64,000 nucleotides of DNA from Myxacorys californica WJT36-NPBG1 (GTDB taxonomy: Bacteria > Cyanobacteriota > Cyanobacteriia > Leptolyngbyales > Leptolyngbyaceae): NCBI GenBank assembly GCA_019359315.1, contig JAHHHO010000014.1, positions 1-64,000 of the forward strand, read 5' to 3'. The translations under genes and the position numbers were made by a program. Each line of letters begins with the position of its first letter. Positions within the stretch are counted from its first letter, which is position 1. Shown piece by piece: positions 34,626 through 45,088 of the stretch. A model generated the notes under the pieces. It made no database searches and had not been told where the DNA came from. It saw nothing but the letters and a program-made list of their open reading frames with translations.

Positions 34626-35627
34626 CTATTTCGCTTGAGTCAGTTGAACATGCTCTTCCCATAGACGGGGAGAAGATGCTCGACGAATATCTCGCCAAAT
34701 TGCAGTTGCAGCCAATGTACCATCTGCAACCGCAATTGAAACTTGATTTAGTCCTTCTTTGAGGTCACCAAGAGCAAAAATTCGAGGGTGAGATGTCCGA
34801 CACATATCGTCTGTGACTAGATTGCCGCCTTTCCAATCTAGGTCAAGCCCTTGCAAGTACTGATTGTAAAAATGAGAACCCATTGAGATGAGCCCTGTCT
34901 CTAATTCTACGGTGGTTCCATCAGTCAGTTCTACGCCCGTCATATGATGATTCTCTCCGAGGAATCGACGTAGGGGAGTTTCGATGAGTGGATAACCGTG
35001 GGCTTTGAGCTTGTCTCGCATGTCTTGACCAACCTCGCACAGCCCTTGCGTAAACACTGTGATGTACGGCGTAAACCAGTTCAAGACGAAGGCAGTATTA
35101 ATCGCCGCTTCAGAATTAACGAATAGCCCGCACTTTTGATCTGCCATGTCGTAGCCATCGCAAATCAGGCAAACATGGAGATTGTATCCGGCATAATCAA
35201 ATACATTTTGCTGATCTTCTAACTGCGGCAGATGATCGATGATGCCACTAGCAGACACTAAATATTTAGAGCGAAAGACAGGATAGCAGTCGCCCGTTTT
35301 GCCAACTTTGACCTTGACCGCAAATGTGTCTCCTTCGTCTGTCACCTGTTCTACAAACCCTGGAAGGTAATCTCCACCCACGGACAGCACGTGAGATTGT
35401 CCTTGCTGTAATAGAGTTCTTCCGGAGGTTTCGGGAGGCAATCCTAGATAATTGCGAAGCTCTTGCATCCAGAACGATCGCCCACGTCCTTTTTCTATGA
35501 CTAAAGTAGATAACCGATAGCGTTGTAGATAGATGGCGGCAGATAAACCTCCGGCACCTCCGCCCACGACGATCGCATCATAAACGTGGTCAAGCCGCTC
35601 TTCGAGATTTTTCTTGGAAAGCTTCAT
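34626..35627 (-). CDS. Thioredoxin reductase-like flavoprotein
   Basis: A 333-residue two-domain NAD(P)/FAD oxidoreductase. FAD motif VVGGGAGGLSAA near residue 20. The redox pair is CLIC in HVCLICDGYD near residue 153, in place of CATC, and it keeps the following DG. A classical glycine-rich NADPH motif is not obvious in the second domain. The C-terminal FALGDLKEGLNQVSIAVADG matches the family. Similar proteins are common in cyanobacteria; electron acceptor unknown. The leader contains two mutually exclusive hairpins. Confidence 0.85.
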   Translation of the reverse strand: MKLSKKNLEERLDHVYDAIVVGGGAGGLSAAIYLQRYRLSTLVIEKGRGRSFWMQELRNYLGLPPETSGRTLLQQGQSHVLSVGGDYLPGFVEQVTDEGDTFAVKVKVGKTGDCYPVFRSKYLVSASGIIDHLPQLEDQQNVFDYAGYNLHVCLICDGYDMADQKCGLFVNSEAAINTAFVLNWFTPYITVFTQGLCEVGQDMRDKLKAHGYPLIETPLRRFLGENHHMTGVELTDGTTVELETGLISMGSHFYNQYLQGLDLDWKGGNLVTDDMCRTSHPRIFALGDLKEGLNQVSIAVADGTLAATAIWRDIRRASSPRLWEEHVQLTQAK

Positions 35628-35722
35628 AGTAATTCGCTATGTGTAATTCGCAATTGATGGAGCTTACTCACAGGTTTTAGTGTGGTAGCCATGATTTAAT
35701 TCTAATTTGATTATTTTGCGAG

Positions 35723-35758
35723 CAGGTTTGAGGAAATCTTAAACCTGGAGATTTCCTC
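35723..35758 (-). promoter_or_regulatory. Two overlapping, mutually exclusive stems in a leader
   Basis: CAGGTTT (35723-35729) can pair with AAACCTG (35741-35747), and GAGGAAATCT (35730-35739) can pair with AGATTTCCTC (35749-35758). The two pairings interleave with loops too short for a pseudoknot, so only one can form at a time. The element is about 95 bases upstream of the TrxR-like gene start on its transcribed strand. Confidence 0.4.
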
Positions 35759-35911
35759 AACTTTTGGCTCTACCGTTTTGAGACCGCTCGCTGTGCACAG
35801 TCATTAGGATTAAGAGAGATACTTTGCATCTGCTGTAAAGCGTCTCTCGTCTTTAGCTTGGCGCGGTACTAGTAGAGAAGTTTGTCAAACCTAGATTGAT
35901 GGGTTTGGAAA

Positions 35912-35930
35912 GGGACACCGTAGGCGTCCC
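35912..35930 (-). terminator. Hairpin downstream of the PadR gene
   Basis: GGGAC pairs with GTCCC around ACCGTAGGC, 45 bases after the PadR stop, followed on the minus strand by TTT. A weak terminator candidate. Confidence 0.4.
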
Positions 35931-35975
35931 TACTTTGACAAAGCGCTCTTTGACGAAGCGCTCTTTGACGAAGCA
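35931..35975 (+). repeat. Three tandem 15-bp units next to the PadR stop
   Basis: TACTTTGACAAAGCG, CTCTTTGACGAAGCG and CTCTTTGACGAAGCA are contiguous and end immediately before the PadR stop codon (35976-35978). Confidence 0.85.
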
Positions 35976-36350
35976 CTAGGTAGGTTTGGTGGACTGATAC
36001 TCTACGTTTTCTGAGTGTTCCGCATACTGGTGCCACAGTTGAGCCAAACTATGAGCCTTGTCCCTCTTCTCCGATTGAATCTGATACATTCGGCGCGGAC
36101 GCCCTCGCCCCTCAACTTTCTTCCAGTAGGAAGTAACCATTTCTTCCCGTTCTAAAAATTTAAGTGCCGCACATAATACTGTGTCCGACAGCCTGTATTT
36201 GGGATGTTGTGTTTCTAGCTGCTGAATCAATTCGGTTCCGTATGAATGTTGCTCACACAAGACTCTGAGGATGTAGCAGACTGCCAACTCTTGGTTGAGA
36301 AAGATCGGTTGTGGAGCCTGAAAAAACTGATAGATGTCTTGAATTCTCAT
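35976..36350 (-). CDS. PadR-family transcriptional regulator
   Basis: An ATG at 36350 preceded by GGAGGAGCAAG gives 124 residues; a longer frame to 36404 has no ribosome site. The winged-helix PadR pattern is LAVCYILRVLCEQHSYGTEL, RLSDTVLCAALKFLEREEMV, then the wing VEGRGRPRRMYQI. Cyanobacterial PadR proteins include the clock-linked Pex; whether this is its orthologue cannot be decided from the sequence alone. Single gene, no obvious target beside it apart from the flavoprotein downstream. Confidence 0.85.
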   Translation of the reverse strand: MRIQDIYQFFQAPQPIFLNQELAVCYILRVLCEQHSYGTELIQQLETQHPKYRLSDTVLCAALKFLEREEMVTSYWKKVEGRGRPRRMYQIQSEKRDKAHSLAQLWHQYAEHSENVEYQSTKPT

Positions 36351-36435
36351 CTTGCTCCTCCGAACGTTGGGGTCAGAGTAGTGACAGTAATGGAGCGGAG
36401 ACAAGCAGAGCGATTGGTTTCTCTATCTGAGAGCA

Positions 36436-36465
36436 AATGACGAACCATAAAATGACGAACCATAA
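36436..36465 (+). repeat. Perfect 15-bp tandem duplication
   Basis: AATGACGAACCATAA occurs at 36436-36450 and again at 36451-36465. Confidence 0.9.
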
Positions 36466-36741
36466 ATGGTGGAAATACAATTAAGCACAGTAGTTTGCAG
36501 GTTAGATTCCCAACGAAGGCAGTTAGGAAAACCTTAAAACAGTTTTGGAACATTATATTGGGCGTGGTTTCCCCAAAGTTGTGCCTTGTGCTAGTTATGT
36601 TTGTGACTACGCGAGAATACTGACTAATTGGGTTTGAAGCAGCACAAAACCCGATTGGTGGCAAGCTTCCAAGGAGTGTCTGACTTCCACACATGAAAGC
36701 GCGATACTTCGGAAATTAGACAAGACTTTCAAGTTGCGCGG

Positions 36742-36772
36742 TTAGCGCTAAGGCGACTCCGAAGAAACCGCA
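36742..36772 (+). repeat. Dispersed repeat, family 2, intergenic copy
   Basis: TTAGCGCTAAGGCGACTCCG then AAGAAACCGCA. It is one base shorter than the coding copies at 16071 and 22425 and more diverged. Confidence 0.6.
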
Positions 36773-37276
36773 GGGTGAATAAAGTAACGCAGTAATCGTT
36801 TGTGTGCCAGTGTTCATAGCCAATACTATTAATCAACGTAAGTACACTTAGTTTTATATAATTTTGTACTTCCTGTCATACACAAATTCAATCACAAAGT
36901 GTCATTTCGCGGTCGCTTCTTACTACTTCTTTAGGGTTTAGAGTTACGTCCAATCAGGATGCAGAAACTAAAGTCTGTTGCTTACTATAGAGGTTGCTAA
37001 GACAGAATTTCACTGCCGCGAATTTGATTGCATTTTAGACCAATAAGTTAGTAGTTGATATTTCAAAGAGCAAATTGGCGGATTTATTTACTCATTATTA
37101 CTGATACTTTCATGCAAGTGAAATTAACTGGACTAGGGCTTGCGATCGCACAATAGCCTACTTGCGTTTTTGAAAGAATAATTACAGAAGCATAGTACAA
37201 TCAAGATCGAGAGCAGGTTCACTGCTACCATTTCTTGAGTTGCATAATCATATAGAAACGGCAATGCGAACGACAA

Positions 37277-38452
37277 CTAGCGGAGTTTCTTTCGATATTT
37301 GAATGCGGCAACCGATAGAAGAATACTGCATCCTGCAAACGATGCGATCGCGCCATCCGGTTCGGGTATAGGCTCCGGTGTTAGCAAATAGCCTTGCTCC
37401 TGCCCATTAACCAGTCCGGTTCCGATGATCTGTCCAGCATTATTAATCCGCGTTGCCGATGAAAGCGTCCATCCCGCCTCAATCGGCAGCTGAGTGTTGA
37501 GATCAACGAGGACACCATTTTCCCAAATCACCGCCCGTTGCTGTCCGTCAGATGTGTAGGAATAGCCCACGATTTGGCTACTGTTGTTGATACTATTGGC
37601 AACGCTTGCGAAGGGAAAAGGGCCACTGCTTCCCCCCAACGTTCCTAAATCTTGCCCGACCGTATTACGTTTAGGATCTGCCCAAAACATCGCTCGAAGC
37701 GGACTGCTGAGTGCCACGCCGATTGGACCGTAACCAACAACCTGTCCGCGATCGTTGATGCCCTTGGCTACGGTTTCTCGCGGAAAGCAATCCGTTGGGA
37801 TTGGGCAATAAACGGTTCCGGTCAGAACGATCGCCTGTTGCTCCTCTTCAAAAATGCCAACACCTGGGCCACGACGACCTGAACCAAACCGCTGCCCCGC
37901 AATTTGACCTTGGTTATTAATGCCTGTAGCCGCCTCACCTCCATTGAATTCAAATTTACTACCATCAGGGTTTTGTCCCTGACTAAAGGAACCTGACGGA
38001 ACCTGTACCCCATACAGAATTTGTCCGCGATCGTTAATGTCAATGGCAGTGGTTGTCGGACAGGCATAACCCACACAGGAAGCATTGAGGCTAATTTGAG
38101 AAACCGTTTTGCCATCAGTTAGAAAAACTCGATCTGAGCTGCGTGAGAAATCCAAAGGGGCATCGGTAGTGGGCTGACTAACGACCAGTCCGTCTCCTAA
38201 GATTTGCCCCGAATTGTTGATTGCTTTTGCGGCAAACGTCGTATTGGTGACGCCAAGCTGCGACTTTAAATCCGTTAGATTGCCGCTATTCCACACATAC
38301 TGTCCTCCAACTACGTCGCCGCGATCGTTGAGATCGGCAGGCATAAACGGAATCTGTTGGACTGAGTAAAAGCTCGCCGCTGTAGCAGAGCCTGCGCCGA
38401 GCCATGCCAACAGATTTCCGGCTACGGTGACTAGGGCAAATCTCATCGACAT
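37277..38452 (-). CDS. HAF-repeat protein with PEP-CTERM sorting signal
   Basis: A 391-residue exported protein. A signal peptide (FALVTVAGNLLAWLGAGSATA) is followed by repeated motifs of the form INDRGQIVG or INNSGQILG with intervening W or T residues, the extracellular HAF-type beta-propeller repeat. The C-terminus is PIPEPDGAIASF, a hydrophobic helix and the basic YRKKLR, a PEP-CTERM signal. These signals are cut by an exosortase, but no exosortase gene is in the window. Likely secreted or surface-bound. Confidence 0.88.
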   Translation of the reverse strand: MSMRFALVTVAGNLLAWLGAGSATAASFYSVQQIPFMPADLNDRGDVVGGQYVWNSGNLTDLKSQLGVTNTTFAAKAINNSGQILGDGLVVSQPTTDAPLDFSRSSDRVFLTDGKTVSQISLNASCVGYACPTTTAIDINDRGQILYGVQVPSGSFSQGQNPDGSKFEFNGGEAATGINNQGQIAGQRFGSGRRGPGVGIFEEEQQAIVLTGTVYCPIPTDCFPRETVAKGINDRGQVVGYGPIGVALSSPLRAMFWADPKRNTVGQDLGTLGGSSGPFPFASVANSINNSSQIVGYSYTSDGQQRAVIWENGVLVDLNTQLPIEAGWTLSSATRINNAGQIIGTGLVNGQEQGYLLTPEPIPEPDGAIASFAGCSILLSVAAFKYRKKLR

Positions 38453-38727
38453 AGCAACGCGTTAACTCTAAAGGATGCAGGTTTCAGCGTGTCAGCAAAG
38501 CTTAATTCCTGTCATCTCTCTGAAGACAAAATCCTGAGCGGCGTGGACTAGGACATTTGACATTTAGTTTAAGCCGTTACTCGCGAAACGGGGAGTGTGC
38601 TGACCGACAATTGGGTACGGGACTTGAGTACGGGAATCTGTTCAGAAATGGCTATCTCAACGACATTCCGCTTCGAGTAGAACTCGTTACACTAGAGAAT
38701 GGTCGCCACATAACCTCTTCATCAACT

Positions 38728-40725
38728 ATGGCAGATTTCAACATCCAAGCGCCGTTTGAACCGAAGGGCGATCAGCCAACCGCGATCGCAACACTCGCCA
38801 ACTCCATTAACGCTGGGAATCGTTTTCAGACCCTCCTTGGTGCAACGGGAACCGGAAAAACGCATACGATCGCCAGGGTGATCGACAAGGTTGGTAAACC
38901 GACTCTGCTTTTAGCTCACAACAAAACGCTTGCTGCTCAGCTTTGTAACGAGTTGCGAGAATTCTTTCCTAATAACGCGGTCGAATATTTCATCAGTTAC
39001 TACGACTACTATCAACCTGAAGCTTACGTTCCGGTCAGCGACACGTACATCGAAAAAACCGCATCGATCAACGATGAGATTGATATGCTGCGGCACTCCG
39101 CCACGCGATCGCTATTTGAGCGTAAAGATGTGATCGTCGTCGCCTCAATTAGCTGCATTTATGGCCTGGGAATTCCATCGGAATATTTGAATGCCTCGAT
39201 TCCTCTGCGCGTAGGGGAAGAAATCAACCAGCGTCAGATCCTGCGCGATCTTGCCTCGGTGCAGTACACCCGCAATGATTTAGATTTAGGTCGCGGAAAG
39301 TTTCGCGTCAAGGGCGACGTATTAGAAATTGGACCTGCTTACGAAGATCGGATCATCCGCGTCGAATTTTTTGGCGATGAAATTGATGCCATTCGATATG
39401 TCGATCCGGTCACAGGCGCAACCTTGCAAAGCATGGAAGCCGTCAACGTCTATCCGGCTCGTCACTTTGTCACGCCAGAAGACCGGCTGCAATCGGCGTG
39501 CGATGAGATCGAATTAGAACTCAAACAACGCTTAGTCGAGCTAGAAACTAACGGAAAGCTACTCGAAGCCCAACGCTTAGAGCAACGCACTCGATACGAT
39601 TTAGAAGTCTTGCGAGAAGTTGGGTTTTGCAATGGGGTTGAAAACTATTCTCGACACTTAGCCGGACGGGCAGCAGGAGAGTCGCCCGAATGCTTGATTG
39701 ATTATTTTCCAAAAGATTGGCTGTTGGTGATTGACGAATCTCACGTCACAATCCCTCAGATTCGAGCGATGTATAACGGCGACCAAGCGCGAAAGAGCGT
39801 CTTGATCGAGCATGGCTTTCGCCTGCCGAGTGCTGCCGACAACCGTCCCCTCAAGGCAGAAGAATTTTGGGAAAAGGTGAACCAGTGCATATTCGTATCC
39901 GCGACTCCCGGAAACTGGGAGCTTGAAATCTCTGAAGATCACATTGCGGAGCAAGTGATTCGACCCACTGGCGTTCTCGATCCGGAAGTGTTTGTGCGCC
40001 CGACCAATGGGCAAGTCGATGATTTGTTGCACGAAATTCAAGAGCGCGTTGCAAAACACGAACGGACGCTGATCACGACGCTGACAAAGCGGATGGCAGA
40101 AGACTTAACAGAGTACTTTCAAGAGCGCGGCGTTCGCGTTCGCTACTTGCACTCGGAGATTACCTCCATCGAGCGAATCGAGATCCTACAGGATTTACGC
40201 GAAGGCATTTTTGATGTGTTGGTTGGTGTCAACTTGCTGAGAGAGGGACTGGATCTTCCCGAAGTCTCACTAGTCGCGATTTTAGACGCAGACAAAGAAG
40301 GATTTTTGCGGGCCGAACGATCGCTGATTCAAACGATCGGACGGGCAGCACGTCACGTCGAGGGCAAAGCGATTCTTTATGCTGATAACTATACGGACAG
40401 CATGGCGAAAGCGATCGAGGCAACGGAGCGCCGTCGTGAGATTCAGATGAAGTACAACGAAAAGCACGGCATTGTGCCAACACCCATTATCAAGAGATCT
40501 AGCAATGCGATCTTGTCGTTTCTAGACGTTTCTCGTCGATTAAATGCTCAAGAACTGGATCAAGTCTACGAACATGCCAACGACATTCCCCTTGAGAACA
40601 TTCCGACTCTGATCACTCAGCTAGAGGCCCAGATGAAGGACGCCGCCAAAAAGATGGAGTTTGAGGACGCCGCTAAATACCGCGACAAAATCAAACACTT
40701 GCGCGATAAGCTGCTGGGGCATTAA
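38728..40725 (+). CDS. uvrB: Excinuclease ABC subunit B
   Basis: UvrB is the damage-verifying helicase-like subunit of nucleotide excision repair. The ATG at 38728 gives [20 protein letters not shown] and 665 residues; the frame opens earlier (38557) but that part is unrelated. Walker [13 protein letters not shown], beta-hairpin [16 protein letters not shown]-box [22 protein letters not shown] and QTIGRAARH of the helicase fold, and the C-terminal UVR motif ([18 protein letters not shown]). Unlinked to uvrA or uvrC here. Confidence 0.96.
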   Translation: MADFNIQAPFEPKGDQPTAIATLANSINAGNRFQTLLGATGTGKTHTIARVIDKVGKPTLLLAHNKTLAAQLCNELREFFPNNAVEYFISYYDYYQPEAYVPVSDTYIEKTASINDEIDMLRHSATRSLFERKDVIVVASISCIYGLGIPSEYLNASIPLRVGEEINQRQILRDLASVQYTRNDLDLGRGKFRVKGDVLEIGPAYEDRIIRVEFFGDEIDAIRYVDPVTGATLQSMEAVNVYPARHFVTPEDRLQSACDEIELELKQRLVELETNGKLLEAQRLEQRTRYDLEVLREVGFCNGVENYSRHLAGRAAGESPECLIDYFPKDWLLVIDESHVTIPQIRAMYNGDQARKSVLIEHGFRLPSAADNRPLKAEEFWEKVNQCIFVSATPGNWELEISEDHIAEQVIRPTGVLDPEVFVRPTNGQVDDLLHEIQERVAKHERTLITTLTKRMAEDLTEYFQERGVRVRYLHSEITSIERIEILQDLREGIFDVLVGVNLLREGLDLPEVSLVAILDADKEGFLRAERSLIQTIGRAARHVEGKAILYADNYTDSMAKAIEATERRREIQMKYNEKHGIVPTPIIKRSSNAILSFLDVSRRLNAQELDQVYEHANDIPLENIPTLITQLEAQMKDAAKKMEFEDAAKYRDKIKHLRDKLLGH

Positions 40726-40813
40726 TACTTTCTACTCGCCAGCGTCTCTTTGCAGCATCGTTCCATCGCTTAGGGCACACTATGGCTGTTCAAGGGGCGA
40801 TGGAGTATTAATT

Positions 40814-41839
40814 ATGTTGGGTTTACCTGTGCGCATGGGGATCGGTCTCAGTTCTGTAGTGTTGGCTCTTGGTATTTCTTCTGTGACCCGCGCCCAAACG
40901 CTGCCTTATACTCCCATCGCTCCGCCGCCAATACCGACTACTTCTACCCAGGACAACAACGCTACCGAAGAATTTCGGGTCAGCGCCTCGCAGCGTGACT
41001 TTAAAGGAAACCTTTGGATTGCAACACCTTTTGGGGTTGCAAAACTTGACCCCAACACAGGTCGAGTGTTGGCAAGAGTGCCGCTCCCGAATCTTGCGAT
41101 CGCCGCGATCGCGCAAGATCGTGTCGGGCGAATTTGGGTCGGAACTTACGAAGGCATTTGGCGCATCGATCCACGTACCAATCAGGTGACGGCTCAAACC
41201 ATCACGCTTCCCTCTAACCGAGTATTATCGATGCTCGTCGATCAACGGGGCTATCTCTGGGTGGGAACCGACCAAGGCTTGGTCTTAGTCAGCCCAGACA
41301 AAGGACTTGTGATGACGACTTTGAAAGAACTACCCGGGGTCAGTGCCAATGCACTCAGCCTAGATTCTGAAGGTCAACTTTGGGTTGGTACATTAGAAGG
41401 ACTTGTCCAAGTCGATACGGCCAGCGCTCAAGTCCTGCATGCAATGAGTGGAATCTCAGGCGGCTCTGTTCAGACCCTGGCGTTAGATTCTAAGGGTTCG
41501 CTATGGGCAGGCACTCCCAGTGGTTTAGTGGAAATTAATCCTCTAGACGGGAAAATTGTGCGATCGCTCACTCAATTGAGAGGACGAAATGTTCTATCCC
41601 TCGGAACCGATCAAGTGGGCAGCGTTTGGGCTGGAACGAGCCAAGGATTATTTCGGGTCAATCCTGGCAATGGTGCGATCGTCGGTCAGGTTCCAAACTT
41701 ACCATCAAGCCGAGTACTGACCCTATCTCCTGACACAGGCAACAAACTTTGGGTCGGCACAACCGAAGGACTGGCGTGGGTCAGTATGACGACCTACCAA
41801 ACCAAGCCTCACATCATGTTCAGCCATCGTTCCCCCTAA
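40814..41839 (+). CDS. Exported two-component-regulator-type beta-propeller protein
   Basis: The ATG at 40814 gives 341 residues with a signal peptide (MGIGLSSVVLALGISSVTRA). About seven copies of a reg_prop repeat follow, each of the type GRIWVGTYEGIWRIDP or GYLWVGTDQGLVLV, forming a beta-propeller. There is no kinase or membrane domain after the propeller, so it is a free propeller in the periplasm. Function unknown. It lies between uvrB and panB on the same strand. Confidence 0.82.
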   Translation: MLGLPVRMGIGLSSVVLALGISSVTRAQTLPYTPIAPPPIPTTSTQDNNATEEFRVSASQRDFKGNLWIATPFGVAKLDPNTGRVLARVPLPNLAIAAIAQDRVGRIWVGTYEGIWRIDPRTNQVTAQTITLPSNRVLSMLVDQRGYLWVGTDQGLVLVSPDKGLVMTTLKELPGVSANALSLDSEGQLWVGTLEGLVQVDTASAQVLHAMSGISGGSVQTLALDSKGSLWAGTPSGLVEINPLDGKIVRSLTQLRGRNVLSLGTDQVGSVWAGTSQGLFRVNPGNGAIVGQVPNLPSSRVLTLSPDTGNKLWVGTTEGLAWVSMTTYQTKPHIMFSHRSP

Positions 41840-41903
41840 CGAGCAGAGTAAAATAGAACTAATCTACCCGTAATTTGAGCAACTCCAAATTACGACTTAC
41901 GCT

Positions 41904-42680
41904 ATGCTTACTCCGCAGCAACTCATTCAGTGGAAGCAGCAAGGACGGGCGATCGCAGTCCTTACCGCTTGGGACTATGCCATTGCCCAGATTTTGGATC
42001 AAGCAGGCGTCGATGTGATCTTGGTCGGCGATTCGTTAGCAATGGTGGCCTTAGGACATGAAACAACACTGCCGCTCACACTAGAGGAAACACTGCATCA
42101 CGCAAAAGCAGTTTGTCGCGGGGTCAAGCAGGCATTAGTGGTTGTCGATTTGCCATTCATGAGTTATCAAGAAAGTCCGCAGCAGGCAATTCGATCGGCA
42201 GGGCGTGTGCTGAAAGAAACTGGCGCAGGCGGCGTCAAGCTCGAAGGCGGTCATCCTGCGATGGCAGAAACCGTTGCTAAACTTGTTCACATTGGCATTC
42301 CGGTCATGGGACATGTTGGGTTAACGCCTCAGTCTGTCCGGCAAACAGGCTTTCGTCAGCAAGGAAAATCTAGTGAAGACCGTGAGCGGATTGTGGCAGA
42401 AGCGATCGCGCTCGAGCAAGCAGGCGCATTCTCGATTGTGTTAGAACACATTCCATCGGATCTAGCCAAAACAATTAGCGAGAAATTGGTGATTCCCACA
42501 ATTGGGATCGGAGCGGGAAACCAATGCGATGGTCAAGTCCTTGTCACATCGGATGTGTTGGGGCTGGGCACATGGAAGCCAAAGTTTGCAAAGTCCTATC
42601 TCAATTTATATGAATTGATTACGACAGCGACGCAGGAGTATTGTGGCGAGGTGCGATCGCATCAATTCCCAGAAGCCTAA
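41904..42680 (+). CDS. panB: 3-methyl-2-oxobutanoate hydroxymethyltransferase
   Basis: Adds a hydroxymethyl group from methylene-tetrahydrofolate to 2-oxoisovalerate in pantothenate synthesis. The 258-residue TIM barrel has the family motifs [81 protein letters not shown] and [16 protein letters not shown]. The ATG at 41904 gives the standard start. Confidence 0.95.
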   Translation: MLTPQQLIQWKQQGRAIAVLTAWDYAIAQILDQAGVDVILVGDSLAMVALGHETTLPLTLEETLHHAKAVCRGVKQALVVVDLPFMSYQESPQQAIRSAGRVLKETGAGGVKLEGGHPAMAETVAKLVHIGIPVMGHVGLTPQSVRQTGFRQQGKSSEDRERIVAEAIALEQAGAFSIVLEHIPSDLAKTISEKLVIPTIGIGAGNQCDGQVLVTSDVLGLGTWKPKFAKSYLNLYELITTATQEYCGEVRSHQFPEA

Positions 42681-42738
42681 TCACCATTGCACCACTTAAA
42701 AAATATGGGTTGGAGTTAGAAAACGTCTGGGTAAGTCT

Positions 42739-42765
42739 AAAAAAACCTGGAGGTTACCCCCCAGG
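42739..42765 (-). terminator. Rho-independent terminator of ndhD
   Basis: On the minus strand CCTGG-GGGGTAACCT-CCAGG forms a hairpin directly followed by seven T residues, about 25 bases after the ndhD stop. Confidence 0.8.
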
Positions 42766-42789
42766 CGTGCAGCAATATTTATGAGAGAT

Positions 42790-44394
42790 TTACTTGACCA
42801 TGCCTAAAAGCTCAGCATTTGCAGCAGGCAGCTTTGGCGCGATCGAAAACTGAGGCAAATCTTGATACGCTTGGCTAGCAATTACTGGAACTGCATTGCG
42901 CGCATGACTTGCAATCGCAACTGTTTTCACGTCATAAGTTTGAGTCGCCAGCTTTGGATATAAGCCGATCCCAATGATTGGCAGTAGCAGGCAAGCCGCA
43001 ATGAAAAACTCTCTTGGCTTCGCATCTAACACAATGTTCTGCACAATCGCTTTGCCTTCTTTGCCGTAGAACATTTCGCGCAGCATCGAAAGCAGGTAAA
43101 TCGGCGTAATGATCAGACCCACCGCTGCTAGTAGAACCACAACTCCCTTAAAGGCAGAAGTGTAAGCATCGCTCGTGGTGAAGCCTAAGAAAATTGCCAA
43201 TTCCCCGACAAAGCCGCTCATTCCAGGCAACGCCAAGGATGCCATTGAACACATGGTAAATAGAGCAAAGGTTGTCGGCATCTTCTTCGCCAATCCGCCC
43301 ATGTCATCCATGTTGAGGGTGTGGGTGCGATCGTAGACAATTCCAGCCAAGAAGAACAACGCGGGTGCAATCAATCCGTGGGAGAGCATTTGTAGCACTG
43401 CCCCATTCATACCCAATTCAGTAAATGAGGCAATTCCCAACAGCACAAAGCCCATGTGAGAGATCGACGAATACGCCATCCGACGCTTCAGATTTCGCTG
43501 AGCAAAAGACGCCAATGCTCCGTAAATAATATTGACAATACCGAGAATCGCCAGAATTGGGGCGAAGTAAACATGAGCATGAGGCAACATTTCCACATTC
43601 ATGCGAATGAGGGCATAGCCACCCATCTTTAGCAATACTCCAGCCAGAATCATCGAAACCGGAGCCGATGCTTCACCATGAGCATCCGGTAACCATGTGT
43701 GAAGCGGGAAGATAGGTAACTTGACGCCATAGGCAATCAACAGTCCAGCATAAACACACAGCTCAAACGGCAAGGAGTATTCCTTCAAGCCCAACTCATG
43801 CAGGTTAAAGGTAACCACATCGCCCGAAAATGCCATTGCTAAAGCAGCGACCAGAATGAAGATAGAACCAACTGCCGTATAAAGAATAAATTTAGTACCT
43901 GCGTAGAGCCGCTTCGGGCCACCCCAAATCGAAATCAGGATGTAGACCGGAACCAGTTCAACTTCCCACATGAGAAAGAACTGAATCATATCTTGAGCGC
44001 AGAAAACGCCAATCTGAGCGGAATACATCACTAGCATCAGAAAATAAAAAAGCCTGGGCTTTTCTTTCACCTGCCAGGCTGCCAGCATCGATAAAGTTGT
44101 AACTAATCCCGCTAAAACAACCAGCGGCATCGAGATTCCATCCACCGCAACCGACCAATTAATACCAACTTGTGGCACCCAAGCATAGCTCTCAGCCAAT
44201 TGGAAGTCAGGATTTTGAAAGTCGTAGTGGCTCCAAACCGCGTAGACCAAGAGCGCAAAATCAAGCAGTCCAACGCCCAAAGCGTACCAGCGTACTGTTT
44301 TGCCTTGTTTGTCTGGCAGGATCGGGATTAAGAGAGAGGCTACCAGGGGCAGCAGGATTAGGGTCGTTAGCCAAGGAAAAGAGGTACTCACCAT
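42790..44394 (-). CDS. ndhD: NAD(P)H-quinone oxidoreductase subunit 4
   Basis: A proton-pumping membrane subunit of cyanobacterial NDH-1. The internal ATG at 44394 gives [20 protein letters not shown], the usual N-terminus; a longer frame to 44451 is unlikely. 534 residues and about 14 hydrophobic helices. [49 protein letters not shown], and [18 protein letters not shown] are the antiporter-like signatures with the conserved Glu and Lys. It resembles NdhD1/D2 (respiratory and cyclic flow) rather than the CO2-uptake D3/D4 forms. A single gene with its own terminator. Confidence 0.94.
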   Translation of the reverse strand: MVSTSFPWLTTLILLPLVASLLIPILPDKQGKTVRWYALGVGLLDFALLVYAVWSHYDFQNPDFQLAESYAWVPQVGINWSVAVDGISMPLVVLAGLVTTLSMLAAWQVKEKPRLFYFLMLVMYSAQIGVFCAQDMIQFFLMWEVELVPVYILISIWGGPKRLYAGTKFILYTAVGSIFILVAALAMAFSGDVVTFNLHELGLKEYSLPFELCVYAGLLIAYGVKLPIFPLHTWLPDAHGEASAPVSMILAGVLLKMGGYALIRMNVEMLPHAHVYFAPILAILGIVNIIYGALASFAQRNLKRRMAYSSISHMGFVLLGIASFTELGMNGAVLQMLSHGLIAPALFFLAGIVYDRTHTLNMDDMGGLAKKMPTTFALFTMCSMASLALPGMSGFVGELAIFLGFTTSDAYTSAFKGVVVLLAAVGLIITPIYLLSMLREMFYGKEGKAIVQNIVLDAKPREFFIAACLLLPIIGIGLYPKLATQTYDVKTVAIASHARNAVPVIASQAYQDLPQFSIAPKLPAANAELLGMVK

Positions 44395-45088
44395 GAGAAC
44401 TGAAACCAGGTTTGTAGGGATGTAGAGAGGTCGGTTCGATGTGAAGCACACCTAATCAATCCGCAGAGAGGCTCGTGTATCGGGTGAAGCAAGAGGCTGT
44501 AGTGTGCCAAATCTTTAGATCGATAGTGAGCTAGGCAGGATTCGCGGGTGAATCGAAGTGTCTCAAGGCGAGGCGGTGACTATCCACAAATCCCGCAATT
44601 CAATAAACCAAAAGGCTTTATTGAGCGGATCGAGAAAGGAGGAGGTTAACCCAATGAGGATTAATACCTACTGACCCATCTTACTCTAGTTTGATGAAGT
44701 TTATTAAACTTTAAAAACAGAGTGTGACGGTTTTTTGATTGAAAGTTTGCGTTTAAGAAGGCGCGATCGCTGAATTTGCCGATCCAGTAAGCTATGAAAC
44801 TAATCCCTCTCGGCTGAAAGCGTCTACTTTCACGCTGCTTAACAATCGTTCACATTATAGGCGTGTGTTTTTGAATCGCGTAAAAACTTAATATTTGGCT
44901 AAATCCTTGATAGGCAAACCGTTCCGTCTATAAGATTAGGCATAGAAAAAGAGAGGCAAGCACTTGCCTCTCTTTTTTAGTTGAAACAGAACTTTACTTA
45001 AGGTTCTTGCGAAAAGTTCTAATGATACCTAAATTCATCAGCTGCCAAAAATTGGCACTCTTATCGCCCTAGCTGAAACTTCCTCAGA
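44395..45088. other. Gene-free stretch between ndhD and comB
   Basis: About 690 bases containing the ndhD promoter region and a strong bidirectional terminator (44946-44978). A 15-base palindrome AAGTTTATTAAACTT lies near 44697. No gene or RNA recognised. Confidence 0.5.
44946..44978 (-). terminator. Strong terminator downstream of comB
   Basis: AAAAAGAGAGGCAAG and CTTGCCTCTCTTTTTT form a near-perfect hairpin with A- and T-tracts on both sides. It lies 110 bases after the comB stop on that strand and would also work in the other direction. Confidence 0.8.

Larger units (their letters stand above)
36351..37276. other. Large gene-free stretch
   Basis: About 925 bases, AT-rich, with stops in all frames. 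It holds a 15-bp tandem duplication (36436) and a copy of dispersed repeat family 2 (36742). A minus-strand open stretch of 115 codons (36347-36694) overlaps the PadR start and has no family likeness. No RNA gene could be recognised. Confidence 0.5.

Noticed and set aside
35723-35758. H-type pseudoknot
   Set aside because: The two stems interleave correctly but connecting loops of 0-1 bases are too short to cross the grooves, so alternative hairpins are more likely.
36347-36694. 115-codon minus-strand frame upstream of padR
   Set aside because: Overlaps the PadR start, contains tandem repeat sequence and has no coherent protein features.
44697-44945. Possible small RNA ending at the 44946-44978 terminator
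   Set aside because: The terminator is well explained as the end of comB, and no known Yfr-type motif or promoter was seen.
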